In this document: piece after piece, positions 28,716 through 37,277 of the stretch
Numbering within the stretch: position 1 is the first letter of the stretch
Layout: the number at the start of each line of letters is the position of its first letter
NCBI GenBank assembly: GCA_026913215.1
Contig: JAPTYK010000001.1
Location: 7,502,001-7,566,000 of the forward strand
DNA: 64,000 bases
Source of the DNA: Streptomyces diastatochromogenes
GTDB taxonomy: Bacteria > Actinomycetota > Actinomycetes > Streptomycetales > Streptomycetaceae
Direction of reading: 5' to 3'
The notes under the pieces: generated by a model
Told to the model about the DNA's origin: nothing
What the model saw: the letters and a program-made list of their open reading frames with translations, nothing else
The model's database searches: none
Translations under genes and position numbers: made by a program

Positions 28716-30349
28716 TCAGCGCTCGGGCTTGGGGACCTGGCGGGGCTGGAGGTCCTCGGTGCAGAAGTCCATGGGGGGCTCCGGGGCGCCCACGGAGCAG
28801 GTGCTGCCCTGCATCTGCTTGATGTAGTTGCCGGGACCGGAGATGGAGGCGGTGAGGAGCCGGTCGAGGTTCTCGCCGCCGGCGCCGCATCCCTTGAAGG
28901 CGGGGATGGTCACCTCGCCGGTGAGCGGACCGCCGCCGGTGAGGATGTAGCCGACGGGAGGGTCGGGGACGGTCTGGCTCCCCCTGCCGGTGAGCACCAG
29001 ATGGTCTCCGGGGTGCGTGGCGGGATCGGGCTCCGGGGAGGAGAGCGGTTTCTCCGTGCGGCAGGAGGGGCCGACGTCCAGCCGGGCGCCGTTCACCTCG
29101 ACATCGAGGACGCGCAGGGTCAGGGGGACCCGGACGTACGTCGTCAGGATGTTGGTGGGGAAGATGAGGAGGACGTCCGAGTCGATGCTCATGGGACCCG
29201 TCTGCTCCAGGATCAGGGTCGCCGTGACCGGGACGAAGTCGAAGGTCAGGAAGGTGGCCTTGAAGGGCGGGGTCTGCTTGCGCCCCTGATAGGAGAGGTT
29301 GCCTTCCGCCGGGGTGACGACGTGCATGTTTCCGTCCGGCCCGAGGACGATGTTCGGCAGCCCCTGCTCGATCAGGGTGCAGGTCGGCGGGATGAGGTTG
29401 GCGCCGCCCAGCTTCCGCACGTTGGAATAGCCGGTGATGTACGCCGACAGCGACATGGAGGTCGGGTTCTTGGTCAGGCAGGGGGTGCCGCGGGCCGGGG
29501 CTCCGGGGTGCCGGGCGTGCCTCGTCCGCCGTCGTGTTCCTGTCCGCCCGCTGCCCGCTCCGCGGGACCTCCGAGGTCCCGCTCCCCGCCCCGTCCGGGG
29601 TCCCAGGCCCTGCCGGGGTCGGCTGGCCCGTGGGGAGCGACGGCAGGGGAAGACCGGTGGTGGAGGCGGACGGCGAGGGAACGGTCGGGGACGGGGGAGG
29701 CGTGCTCGGTGGCCCGGTGGGGACGTCGGCGCCGACCGGAACCTTGGCGAGCGTCGTACGCCCCTCCGCGTCCTGGCCGGGGGCACAGGTGACGGAGAGG
29801 GAGGCGGGGTCGGTGGCGGCGCCGTCGGCCGTGACCGGGGCGAGGTCGACGGTGAAACCCCCGGCGGTGAGGGTCAGTTCGCCGGCGGTGTCCGTCGTCA
29901 GGGAGGGCACGTCGCCGGTCGTGGTGAGCGTGAGTGACCCTTCGGTGGGCACGCCGACAGGCTGTGCCGTGCCGCTCCAAGTGGCTTCCTCACGCTGCCC
30001 GTTCTGGGCCACGCCGACCGTCAGCCGGGTCTCGGCCCGTACGGCGGCGGCCTTGAGCGCGGTGAGGTCGGCCACGGCCGCCGCCGGGAGTTCCACCGTC
30101 GTGGTGACGTCGGCGGGCCGGATCTCCTCGCCCACGGCCGCCCTTTCGGGAAAGGCCGCCGTGATCCGTACCGTCGCGGGCTGCTGTCCCGAGGGCAGGG
30201 CGCAGACGTAGGGCAGCGCGGCATCGACCTTCAGCGTCCCGACGGCGACGGCCGCCGCCGGCAGCAGGGGCGAGCGCCACGAACGCGGCGATCGTCGCGC
30301 CGCGCACGCGGGCGCGGGAGGATCGAAGGGTGGGCCGGGGGCCGCTCAT
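28716..30349 (-). CDS. Secreted two-domain protein with DUF6801 (frameshifted)
   Basis: It starts at ATG 30349 with a basic n-region and a hydrophobic stretch (GATIAAFVALAP). A CCCC run at about 30267 must be CCCCC to join it to LKVDAALPYVCALPSGQQPA. The first domain, with EEIRPADVTTTVELPAAAVA, ATWSGTAQPVGVPTEGSLTL and GELTLTAGGFTVDLAP, matches DUF6801, an actinobacterial secreted domain. A Pro/Ser/Thr linker (about 29560-29720) follows. After a further break near 29500 comes a second beta-rich domain (MSLSAYITGYSNVRKLGGAN to QVPKPER). The corrected length is about 545 residues. The function is unknown. Confidence 0.78.
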
Positions 30350-30403
30350 CTGGTGCTCCGCTCGGGTCGTGCGCGAACGCGGGTGCCTTGCAGGTACGGG
30401 GAC

Positions 30404-31039
30404 TTACAGGTTGGTGCCGACGATCGTCATGAAGGCGGTGGTGCCGGTCGGCTTGACCAGGTAGTCGCCCTTGATGAGCAGACTGGCGCCGACCGGGAAG
30501 GCCGCACCGCTGTTGGCCGACTCGGTGATGGGGAGTTCGCCGACGGTGTTCTCGACGGTCAGCCTGCCCGTCGCGTTGGTGTACGTGGCGGATGCCTTGC
30601 CCTGCACGCGGAAGACCATGGCGCCGACGGACAGCTTCATGTCGATGTCGCCGATGTACCCCTGGGTGACGCCCGTCGAGGCGGTGTGGTCCTGGGCGAC
30701 GAAGGTCCAGGGAGCGGTCGGGACCAGGGTGATGTTCCCCAGCACGGTGGTGCAGGGTGCCCCGGCGGCGCCGAAGGCGATGGAGGTGATCCGGCCGGCG
30801 GTCGCCGGGTTGCCGGTGGTGCTCCGCAGCGTGGCCGCCCCGTTCGATTTCGTGCACGTCATGGCGATGCCGTTCACGGACAGCCGGAGATTCACGCTGT
30901 TCGTCAGGGAGACGCCGGCCGGGGACGGGCTGACGGTCCAGACCGTGGAGGGCGCTGCCTGGGCCGGGGCCACCGTGAGGACACATGAGGCCGTGGTCGC
31001 TCCGGCGAGGGCGGCGAGCTTCACGATCGGCTTCTTCAT
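30404..31039 (-). CDS. Secreted beta-rich protein, paralogue B
   Basis: Intact, 211 residues. Signal peptide residues 1-28 (KLAALAGATTASCVLTVAPA then QAAP). The mature chain starts PSTVWTVSPSPAGVSLTNSV and contains NGIAMTCTKSNGAATLRSTT, TAGRITSIAFGAAGAPCTTV and an alternating-strand C-terminus ending TIVGTNL. It aligns end to end with the neighbour at 31142-31771, so the two are a tandem duplication. It lacks one Cys near GAMVFRV where the paralogue has GACVFRV, and likewise SANSGAAF versus SSTNCGTAV: one disulfide pair is lost. No named domain is recognised. Confidence 0.88.
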   Translation of the reverse strand: MKKPIVKLAALAGATTASCVLTVAPAQAAPSTVWTVSPSPAGVSLTNSVNLRLSVNGIAMTCTKSNGAATLRSTTGNPATAGRITSIAFGAAGAPCTTVLGNITLVPTAPWTFVAQDHTASTGVTQGYIGDIDMKLSVGAMVFRVQGKASATYTNATGRLTVENTVGELPITESANSGAAFPVGASLLIKGDYLVKPTGTTAFMTIVGTNL

Positions 31040-31088
31040 GGCGGGGAGTCTCCTGCGGGAGAGGACCGGTGGTCGGGGCGCGGACAGG

Positions 31089-31131
31089 CCCGCGTCCGCC
31101 CGGCCGGGGTCGCCGGCCGGGCGGACGCGGG
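31089..31131 (-). terminator. Very strong 19-bp hairpin between paralogous secreted genes
   Basis: The arms 31089-31107 and 31113-31131 are perfectly complementary over 19 bp (outer bases CCCGCGTCC, inner CGGCCGG), with a 5-nt loop. It lies 11 bp past the stop of paralogue A and 50 bp before the start of paralogue B. It probably attenuates read-through, so paralogue A would be the more highly expressed copy, or stabilises its mRNA. Confidence 0.7.
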
Positions 31132-31141
31132 TCCTGATCCC

Positions 31142-31771
31142 TTACGGGTTCGAGCCGACGATCGTCGGGATGGCGGTGCCCGCCTTGAAGAGGTACGTGC
31201 CCTTGAAGGTCGGCTTGGCGCCGACCGGGACGGCCGTACCGCAGTTGGTCGACGAGACGACGGTGAGCTCGCCCGCGACGCTGTTGACGGCGAGCGCGCC
31301 CGTCGAGTTGGTGTACGAAGCGGACGCCTTGCCCGTCACGCGGAAGACGCAGGCGCCGACGGTCACCTTGGCGTCGACGTTGCCGACGTAGCCGGTGGTG
31401 ACACCGGTCGCGGCGGTGTAGTCCTGCGCCACGATCGTCCACGGAGTGGTCGGGACGGTGGTCACGTTGCCCAGCACGCTGGTGCAGGGCGCGCCGGTGG
31501 CACCGAAGGCGATGGAGGTGATCTGACCGACCGTCGCAGGGTTGCCGGTGGTGCTGGCTCCCGTGCCCGAACCGTTCGACTTCGTACACGTCATGGCGAT
31601 GCCGTTGACGCTGAGGACGATGTTCCCGCTGTTGACCGCGGTGATGCTGGCCGGGGACGGGCTGACGGTCCAGACCGTCGAGGGCACCGCGGAGGCGGGG
31701 CTCACGGCGAGGGCGAAGGCGGCGGAGGCGCCACCGGCGACGACGGCGAGGTTTCTCAGGGACTTCTTCAT
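31142..31771 (-). CDS. Secreted beta-rich protein, paralogue A
   Basis: Intact, 209 residues. Signal peptide (MKKSLRNLAVVAGGASAAFA, cleavage near ASA-VPS). The mature protein begins PSTVWTVSPSPASITAVNSG and shares NGIAMTCTKSNGSGTGASTT and QITSIAFGATGAPCTSV with paralogue B. Four mature cysteines (TCTK, APCT, GACVF, TNCGT) can form two disulfides. It is the first gene of the minus-strand secreted cluster and diverges from the mce operon across 618 bp. Abundance and location suggest a surface or cell-wall protein; the function is unknown. Confidence 0.88.
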   Translation of the reverse strand: MKKSLRNLAVVAGGASAAFALAVSPASAVPSTVWTVSPSPASITAVNSGNIVLSVNGIAMTCTKSNGSGTGASTTGNPATVGQITSIAFGATGAPCTSVLGNVTTVPTTPWTIVAQDYTAATGVTTGYVGNVDAKVTVGACVFRVTGKASASYTNSTGALAVNSVAGELTVVSSTNCGTAVPVGAKPTFKGTYLFKAGTAIPTIVGSNP

Positions 31772-31927
31772 GGCTCTGGGGTTCTCCTTGGGGATCGTCC
31801 GGCAGAGGGTGCTTCGGTGGGGGTGTACTGCGGCGGGTGTGGACGTGGCCGGCGGCCCGAGCGCCCTACCGCTGCGAAACCAGACGTTACTTGCGGGAAA
31901 CTTAGCCGAACAATGGCGCGAACCAAG

Positions 31928-31957
31928 ATTCTTTGAAGATGCCCGATTGCCTGTCAA
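31928..31957 (-). promoter_or_regulatory. Candidate sigma-70-type promoter for secreted-protein cluster
   Basis: On the minus strand TTGACA (31952-31957) is a perfect -35 hexamer, followed after 18 nt by AAGAAT (31928-31933), a 4-of-6 match to the -10 box. Transcription would begin near 31921, giving a leader of about 150 nt before ATG 31771. It was identified by inspection only. Confidence 0.35.
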
Positions 31958-32075
31958 GAGGGTGAGCGATGGCCGGAATCCTCTTGGTTCCGGAGTGCGC
32001 AATGTCGACAATTATGATCGATCATGCGAGGTCGGGGAGGGGTTCGTCAGGTCAACGCGGCGTTTTCCTCCGGGC

Positions 32076-32282
32076 GGTGACAATCCCTCGCCCCGAATTG
32101 TCTCGCGGCTGATAAAAGACCTGCTGCCGGTCCCTGTTCCGCGAAAACTCCGGATCCGGTATTGCCCCACGAGGTTACCCAGCCGTAGCGTTCCCGGAGT
32201 CGACGCTCAGTCGCAGGTCGGCGCACCACTCTGTCGTGGCGGTGACAAGAACATCTCCCGACTTTGTCTCCGTGGTGACAAA
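32076..32282. promoter_or_regulatory. Three GGTGACAA motifs and a 20-bp palindrome upstream of mce
   Basis: GGTGACAA occurs at 32076-32083, 32241-32248 and 32274-32281. The last copy is half of an imperfect palindrome at 32263-32282: TTTGTCTCC, 2-nt centre, GGTGACAAA, with 8 of 9 positions complementary. The motif density in 210 bp next to the mce start makes this the best candidate operator for an mce regulator. Confidence 0.5.
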
Positions 32283-32389
32283 CGCGGGAGCGGATCAATG
32301 AATTTGCGCCACAGCTATTGTCCGAGTGATCCAGAACGGCCTACCGTGCGCCCGCGGCGCACGCGTCACGCACGTCTGCTGGAGGTGGG

Positions 32390-33397
32390 ATGGGAATCGA
32401 AGTAGTAGTTGAGGGGCTCACCATGTCCTTCGGCAAACAGAACATCTGGCAGGACGTGTCGCTGACGCTCCCGGCCGGCGAGGTCAGCGTCATGCTCGGC
32501 CCTTCCGGAACCGGCAAGACGGTCTTCCTGAAATCGCTCATCGGGCTGCTCAAACCGCAACAGGGCCGTGTCCTCATCAACGGGGTCGACATGGTCAGCA
32601 GCCCCGAACGCGACATCTACGAGACCCGGAAACTCTTCGGCCTCATGTTCCAGGACGGCGCCCTGTTCGGCTCCATGAGCCTCTTCGACAACATCGCCTT
32701 CCCGCTGCGCGAGCACACCCGCAAGCGCGAGTCCGAGATCCGGCGCATCGTCATGGAACGGATCGAACTCGTCGGCCTGCTCGGCGCGGAGGACAAGCTG
32801 CCGGGCGAGATCAGCGGCGGCATGCGCAAACGCGCCGGCCTGGCCCGCGCGCTCGTCCTCGACCCGCAGATCGTCCTGTGCGACGAACCGGACTCCGGGC
32901 TCGACCCCGTCCGCACCGCCTACCTCTCGCAGCTCCTCATCGACCTCAACGCGCGGATCGACGCGACGATGCTGATCGTCACCCACAACCTCGACATCGC
33001 CGCCACCGTCCCCGACAACATGGGGATGTTCTTCCGCCGCAGGCTCGTCACCTTCGGCCCCCGCGAGGTCCTCCTCACCAGCGACGAACCGGTCGTCACC
33101 CAGTTCCTCGCCGGCCGCCGCGAAGGCCCCATCGGCATGTCCGAGGAGAAGGACGCCGCGCTCCTCGCCGCCGAGGCGGTCGACCCCGCCGGCCGGGCGG
33201 CGGCCCCAGGTCATCGTCCCGCAGCTGGAACCCTCCCGGGCCTGCCGCCCCGCGCGGCGGTCACCCGGCGCCGGGAGCGCGTCCTCGGCATGCTCGACCA
33301 GCTGCCGCCCGCCGCCCGCGCCGCCATCCGTGACACGTACGCCCGCACCGCCGGGGCGCCCACCCTGACGATGCCGGCCCCCGGGAGCGGCTCGTGA
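32390..33397 (+). CDS. mceG: MceG/Mkl-like ABC ATPase of the Mce transporter
   Basis: Energises lipid import by the Mce complex, partner of the YrbE permeases. About 335 residues from ATG 32390, after GGAGGTGG. Walker A GPSGTGKT is at residues 37-44, the signature GEISGGMRKRAGLARAL near 145, Walker B IVLCDEPDSGLDP, and the switch His in IVTHNLDIAA. The C-terminal extension beyond the NBD is typical of MlaF/MceG. Between about 33205 and 33235 the frame slips and returns: the alternative frame gives PQVIVPQLEPSPGLPP, indicating two compensating single-base errors. Its stop overlaps the next start (GTGA). It is unusual among Mce loci in being the first gene of the operon. Confidence 0.93.
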   Translation: MGIEVVVEGLTMSFGKQNIWQDVSLTLPAGEVSVMLGPSGTGKTVFLKSLIGLLKPQQGRVLINGVDMVSSPERDIYETRKLFGLMFQDGALFGSMSLFDNIAFPLREHTRKRESEIRRIVMERIELVGLLGAEDKLPGEISGGMRKRAGLARALVLDPQIVLCDEPDSGLDPVRTAYLSQLLIDLNARIDATMLIVTHNLDIAATVPDNMGMFFRRRLVTFGPREVLLTSDEPVVTQFLAGRREGPIGMSEEKDAALLAAEAVDPAGRAAAPGHRPAAGTLPGLPPRAAVTRRRERVLGMLDQLPPAARAAIRDTYARTAGAPTLTMPAPGSGS

Positions 33398-34158
33398 TCA
33401 CCGGCGCGCTGCGGCAGACCGGCCGCCTCTTCGCCCTCGCCGCCGAGGTGAGCCGGGCCGTCTTCCGGCGGCCCTTCCAGTTCCGCGAGTTCATCGAGCA
33501 GTTCTGGTTCGTCGCCAGCGTCACCATCCTGCCCGCCGCACTCGTCTCCATCCCGTTCGGCGCCGTCATCGCCCTCCAGGTCGGCTCCCTCACCCAGCAG
33601 CTGGGCGCCCAGTCGTTCACCGGCGGCGCCAGCGTCCTCGCCGTCATCCAGCAGGCCAGCCCGCTCATCGTGGCCCTCCTGATCGCCGGCGCCGGCGGCT
33701 CCGCCATCTGCGCCGACCTCGGCTCCCGCAAGATCCGGGAGGAGCTCGACGCGATGGAGGTCATGGGCGTCTCGCCCGTCCAGCGCCTGGTCGTCCCGCG
33801 CGTCCTCGCCACCATGGCGGTCGCCGTCCTCCTCAACGGGATGGTCTCCGTCGTCGGCACCCTGGGCGGCTACTTCTTCAACATCGTCCTCCAGGGCGGC
33901 ACCCCCGGCGCCTACCTCTCCAGCTTCTCCGCCCTCGCCCAGCTCCCCGACCTCTACATCAGCGAACTCAAGGCGCTGATCTTCGGGTTCATCGCGGGCA
34001 TCGTCGCCGCCTACCGGGGACTCAACCCCCGCGGCGGCCCCAAGGGCGTCGGCGACGCGGTCAACCAGTCCGTCGTCATCACCTTCATGCTCCTGTTCTT
34101 CGTGAACATGGTGCTGACGGGCATCTACCTCCAGATCGTCCCGCCGAAGGGAGGCTGA
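33394..34158 (+). CDS. yrbEA: YrbE/MlaE-family permease, first copy
   Basis: Intact, 254 residues, starting at the GTG overlapping the ATPase stop. It has about six membrane helices, with FWFVASVTILPAALVSIPFG, ALQVGSLTQQLGAQSFTGGA and the conserved cytoplasmic segment REELDAMEVMGVSPVQRLVV. That segment contacts the ATPase in this family. The last helices are NQSVVITFMLLFFVNMVLTG. It forms a heterodimer with the next gene product across the membrane. Confidence 0.94.
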   Translation: MITGALRQTGRLFALAAEVSRAVFRRPFQFREFIEQFWFVASVTILPAALVSIPFGAVIALQVGSLTQQLGAQSFTGGASVLAVIQQASPLIVALLIAGAGGSAICADLGSRKIREELDAMEVMGVSPVQRLVVPRVLATMAVAVLLNGMVSVVGTLGGYFFNIVLQGGTPGAYLSSFSALAQLPDLYISELKALIFGFIAGIVAAYRGLNPRGGPKGVGDAVNQSVVITFMLLFFVNMVLTGIYLQIVPPKGG

Positions 34159-34163
34159 GACCG

Positions 34164-34970
34164 ATGGCCTCCCCCTTCGTCTGGCTCGACCGCTCCGGAG
34201 ACCAGCTCCTCTTCTACGTGCGCGCGCTGCTCTGGATACCCCGGACCCTGCGCCGCTACCTCAAGGAGGTGCAACGGCTGCTCGCCGAGGTCGCCTTCGG
34301 CTCCGGCGGCCTCGGCGTCATCGGCGGCACCATCGGCGTCATGATCGCGATGACGCTGTTCACCGGCACCGTCGTCGGCCTCCAGGGCTACGCGGCCCTC
34401 GAACAGATCGGCACCGCCGCCTTCACCGGATTCGTGTCCGCGTACTTCAACACCCGCGAGATCGCCCCGCTCGTCGCCGGACTCGCCCTCTCCGCGACCG
34501 TCGGCGCCGGATTCACCGCCCAGCTCGGCGCCATGCGCATCAACGAGGAGGTCGACGCCCTCGAAGGCATGGGCATCCGCTCCATGCCGTACCTCGTCAC
34601 CACCCGCATCATCGCCGGCGTCGTCGCGATCGTCCCGCTCTACGCGGTCGGCCTGCTCTCCTCCTACCTGGCCTCCCGCTACGTCACGGTCCTCTTCAAC
34701 GGCCAGTCGCAGGGGACCTACGACCACTACTTCAACCTCTTCCTGTCACCGACGGACGTCCTCCTCTCGGTGCTGAAAGTGCTGATCTTCAGCGTGATGG
34801 TGATCATCGCCCACTGCTACTACGGCTTCCGCGCCTCCGGCGGCCCCGCCGGCGTCGGCATCGCCGTCGGCCGCTCCGTGCGCAACGCCATCGTGCTGAT
34901 CAGCGTCACCGACTTCTTCCTGTCGCTGGCCCTCTGGGGCGCGACCACGACCGTGAAGGTGGCGGGGTGA
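34164..34970 (+). CDS. yrbEB: YrbE/MlaE-family permease, second copy
   Basis: Intact, 268 residues from ATG 34164, 5 bp after the previous stop. The N-terminal amphipathic region (LPWIPRTLRRYLKE-like) precedes helices with GTIGVMIAMTLFTGTVVGLQ and GLALSATVGAGFTAQLGAMR. The conserved coupling element INEEVDALEGMGIRSMPYLV matches the first permease. The N-terminus is somewhat longer than in YrbEA. Pairs of this kind form the inner-membrane channel of Mce systems. Confidence 0.94.
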   Translation: MASPFVWLDRSGDQLLFYVRALLWIPRTLRRYLKEVQRLLAEVAFGSGGLGVIGGTIGVMIAMTLFTGTVVGLQGYAALEQIGTAAFTGFVSAYFNTREIAPLVAGLALSATVGAGFTAQLGAMRINEEVDALEGMGIRSMPYLVTTRIIAGVVAIVPLYAVGLLSSYLASRYVTVLFNGQSQGTYDHYFNLFLSPTDVLLSVLKVLIFSVMVIIAHCYYGFRASGGPAGVGIAVGRSVRNAIVLISVTDFFLSLALWGATTTVKVAG

Positions 34971-34971
34971 G

Positions 34972-36225
34972 ATGAGCGACTCAACGGCCGAGACCGTCCG
35001 CCGCCGGTTCGCCGGCGTCGTCTTCCTGCTGGTACCCGTCCTGCTGGCCTCCCTCGCGGTCGCCGTCTACGACAAACGGTTCACCGACTCCGACCCGGTC
35101 GTCGTCGAGACCGGCAGCGTCGGCAACGAGATGCACCTCGGCGCCGAGGTGAAGCTCCGCGGCGTCGTCATCGGCGAGGTCCGCGCCATCGACGCCACCG
35201 CGGGCGGCGCCCGGCTCACCCTCGCCATGCGGCCCGGAACCCTGAGCCACGTCCCCTCCGACGTCCGCGCGCAGATGCTGCCCACGACCCTCTTCGGCGA
35301 ACGGTTCGTCGCCCTCGTACCACCGGCGAACGCCTCCACGCGACCGCTCGGCCCCGGCGACGTCATCCCCGAGGACCGCTCCAGCAACGCCGTCGAACTC
35401 CAGCAGGTCCTCGACAACGTCCTGCCCCTGCTCACCGCCGTCCAGCCGGAGAAACTGTCGGCGACCCTGTCCGCCGTCTCCCGCGCCCTGGAGGGACGCG
35501 GCGACAAGCTCGGCGAGACCCTCAGCGAACTCGACGCCCACCTGCGCGAGTTCAACCCCCACCTGCCCGCCCTCACCCGCGACCTGAAAGAACTCGTGAA
35601 GGTCAGCAACCTCTACGCGGACGCCGCCCCCGACATCGTCACGGCGCTCACCGACTTCACCACCACCAGCGGCACCCTCGCCGAGAAGGAGGGCGAGTTG
35701 GCCGGCACCTTCGGCGCCACCACCCGGACCGCGCAGGACCTGACCGCCTTCCTGCGGCAGAACAAGAACAACATCATCCGGCTCAGCGCCACCAGCAGGC
35801 CCACCCTGGAACTCCTCGCCGAGTACTCCCCGTCCTTCCCGTGCACCCTGCGCACCCTCGCCCAGTTCGTGCCCGCGATGGACAAGGCGCTCGGCAAGGG
35901 CACCAACCAGCCGGGACTGCACGTCGAGGTGACCACCGTCCCCTCGCGCGGCGCGTACGTCCCCGGCCGCGACACGCCCTCGTACGGCTCCGGCGGCGGC
36001 CCGCGCTGCTACCCCGTGCCGTACCTCGGCGTCCCCGCCGCACCCGCCGCGCGGGCGTCCGCCGCGGCCGACCAGCAGCTCGGGCCCGCCAACTCCCCGC
36101 AGGAGAACGACCTCGTCAACGAACTGCTCGCACCCACGGCGAACAAGCGGCCCGGCGACCTGCCCGACTGGAGCAGCCTGCTGGCCGGCCCCGCGTTCCG
36201 CGGCGCGGAGGTGACCCTCCGATGA
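34972..36225 (+). CDS. mceA: MCE-family protein, position A
   Basis: Intact, 417 residues. One N-terminal helix (residues 13-32, GVVFLLVPVLLASLAVAVYD) anchors the protein. The MlaD/MCE domain (residues 40-115) includes VGNEMHLGAEVKLRGVVIGE and the loop LPTTLFGERFVALVPP. A long helical tail (FVPAM, LRALTRDLKELVKVSNLYAD-type heptads) builds the periplasmic tunnel. The C-terminus is Ala/Pro-rich. The stop overlaps the ATG of the next gene (ATGA at 36222-36225). Confidence 0.94.
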   Translation: MSDSTAETVRRRFAGVVFLLVPVLLASLAVAVYDKRFTDSDPVVVETGSVGNEMHLGAEVKLRGVVIGEVRAIDATAGGARLTLAMRPGTLSHVPSDVRAQMLPTTLFGERFVALVPPANASTRPLGPGDVIPEDRSSNAVELQQVLDNVLPLLTAVQPEKLSATLSAVSRALEGRGDKLGETLSELDAHLREFNPHLPALTRDLKELVKVSNLYADAAPDIVTALTDFTTTSGTLAEKEGELAGTFGATTRTAQDLTAFLRQNKNNIIRLSATSRPTLELLAEYSPSFPCTLRTLAQFVPAMDKALGKGTNQPGLHVEVTTVPSRGAYVPGRDTPSYGSGGGPRCYPVPYLGVPAAPAARASAAADQQLGPANSPQENDLVNELLAPTANKRPGDLPDWSSLLAGPAFRGAEVTLR

Positions 36226-37277
36226 CGACGAGACCCGCCCACACCCGACGGCGCGGCCTGACCGGGACCGTACTGAAGTCCCTCGCGTTCGTCCTGGTCA
36301 CCGCCCTGGCCACCACCGTCCTCGGCTTCAGCATCGCCAACACCGGCGTCGGCTCCGGCAGCCGCTCCTACAAGGCGCTGTTCACCGACGTCACCGGGCT
36401 CGTCGAGGGCGACTCCGTGCGCATCGCCGGAGTGAAGGTCGGCGAGGTGACCGACGTCCGCGTCGTCGAACGGCGCACCGCCCAGGTCACCTTCACGGTC
36501 CGCGAGGACCGCACCCTGCCCCGGTCCGCGACCGCCGCCGTGAAGTACCTCAACATGGTCGGCCAGCGGTACGTCTCCCTCGGCCGCGGCACCGGCGACC
36601 TGACCGGCACCCTGAACGCCGGGGACACCATCCCGCTCGACCGCACCACCCCCGCCCTCGACCTGACCCTGCTCTTCAACGGCTTCAAGCCCCTGTTCGA
36701 GGGCCTCTCGCCCGCCGACGTCAACGACCTCGCCGGCTCGCTCGTGCAGGTCCTCCAGGGCGAGAGCGGCACCGTCGACAGCCTCCTGCGGCACATCGGC
36801 TCCCTCACGAAGACCGTGGCCGCCAAGGACAAGGTCATCGGCGAGGTCGTCACCCACCTCAACACCGTCCTGACCACCCTCAACAACCGCGAGGCCGCCT
36901 TCGGGGACCTCGTCGTCACCCTCCAGAAGCTCGTCACCGGCTTCAACACCGACCGCAAACCCCTCGGCGAGGCGGTCAAGGCCATCGGCGACCTCACCAC
37001 GACGACCGCCGGCCTCCTCCAGGAGGGGCGCGCCCCCCTCAAGAAGGACATCCGCGAACTCGGCCGCCTCTCGGGCACCCTCGGCGACCACACCCCCGAC
37101 ATCGAGAACTTCCTCGCCCGCACCCCCGGCAAGATGACGGCCCTCGCCCGCCTGTCCTCGTACGGCTCCTGGTTCAACCTCTACCTCTGCGAGGCGCGCG
37201 TGAGCGGCGTGGGAACCTCCGACGGCTCCAAGCCGCCGACCGGCATCGCCGTCACCGAGGCGAGGTGCCGCCGATGA
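36222..37277 (+). CDS. mceB: MCE-family protein, position B
   Basis: Intact, 351 residues. The membrane helix at about 18-36 is SLAFVLVTALATTVLGFSIA. The MCE domain has YKALFTDVTGLVEGDSVRIA, GVKVGEVTDVRVVERRTAQV and YLNMVGQRYVSLGRGTGDL. The helical tail includes LFNGFKPLFEGLSPADVNDL, a conserved MCE motif, and ends with cysteines in NLYLCEARV and EARCRR. It overlaps both neighbours by 4 bp, as expected for stoichiometric subunits. Confidence 0.94.
   Translation: MTTRPAHTRRRGLTGTVLKSLAFVLVTALATTVLGFSIANTGVGSGSRSYKALFTDVTGLVEGDSVRIAGVKVGEVTDVRVVERRTAQVTFTVREDRTLPRSATAAVKYLNMVGQRYVSLGRGTGDLTGTLNAGDTIPLDRTTPALDLTLLFNGFKPLFEGLSPADVNDLAGSLVQVLQGESGTVDSLLRHIGSLTKTVAAKDKVIGEVVTHLNTVLTTLNNREAAFGDLVVTLQKLVTGFNTDRKPLGEAVKAIGDLTTTTAGLLQEGRAPLKKDIRELGRLSGTLGDHTPDIENFLARTPGKMTALARLSSYGSWFNLYLCEARVSGVGTSDGSKPPTGIAVTEARCRR

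Larger units (their letters stand above)
31772..32389. other. 618-bp divergent control region between secreted cluster and mce operon
   Basis: No gene is supported here. The region is visibly richer in A and T than its surroundings (for example around 31900-32000). It contains a candidate minus-strand promoter, an imperfect palindrome and three copies of GGTGACAA, listed separately. A ribosome-binding site GGAGGTGG at 32381-32388 serves the first mce gene. Its length is large for a streptomycete intergenic region and suggests complex regulation or a long leader RNA. Confidence 0.7.

Noticed and set aside
28716..30135. The long minus-strand frame joining the DUF6801 protein with the secreted protein at 27721
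   Set aside because: The secreted protein at 27721-28662 has its own start and signal peptide, and the second domain of the DUF6801 protein reads in a different frame to its own stop at 28716.
31800..32389. A riboswitch (ydaO/c-di-AMP type) in the long mce control region
   Set aside because: I could not find the conserved core sequence or a credible paired architecture by eye; a covariance-model search would be needed.
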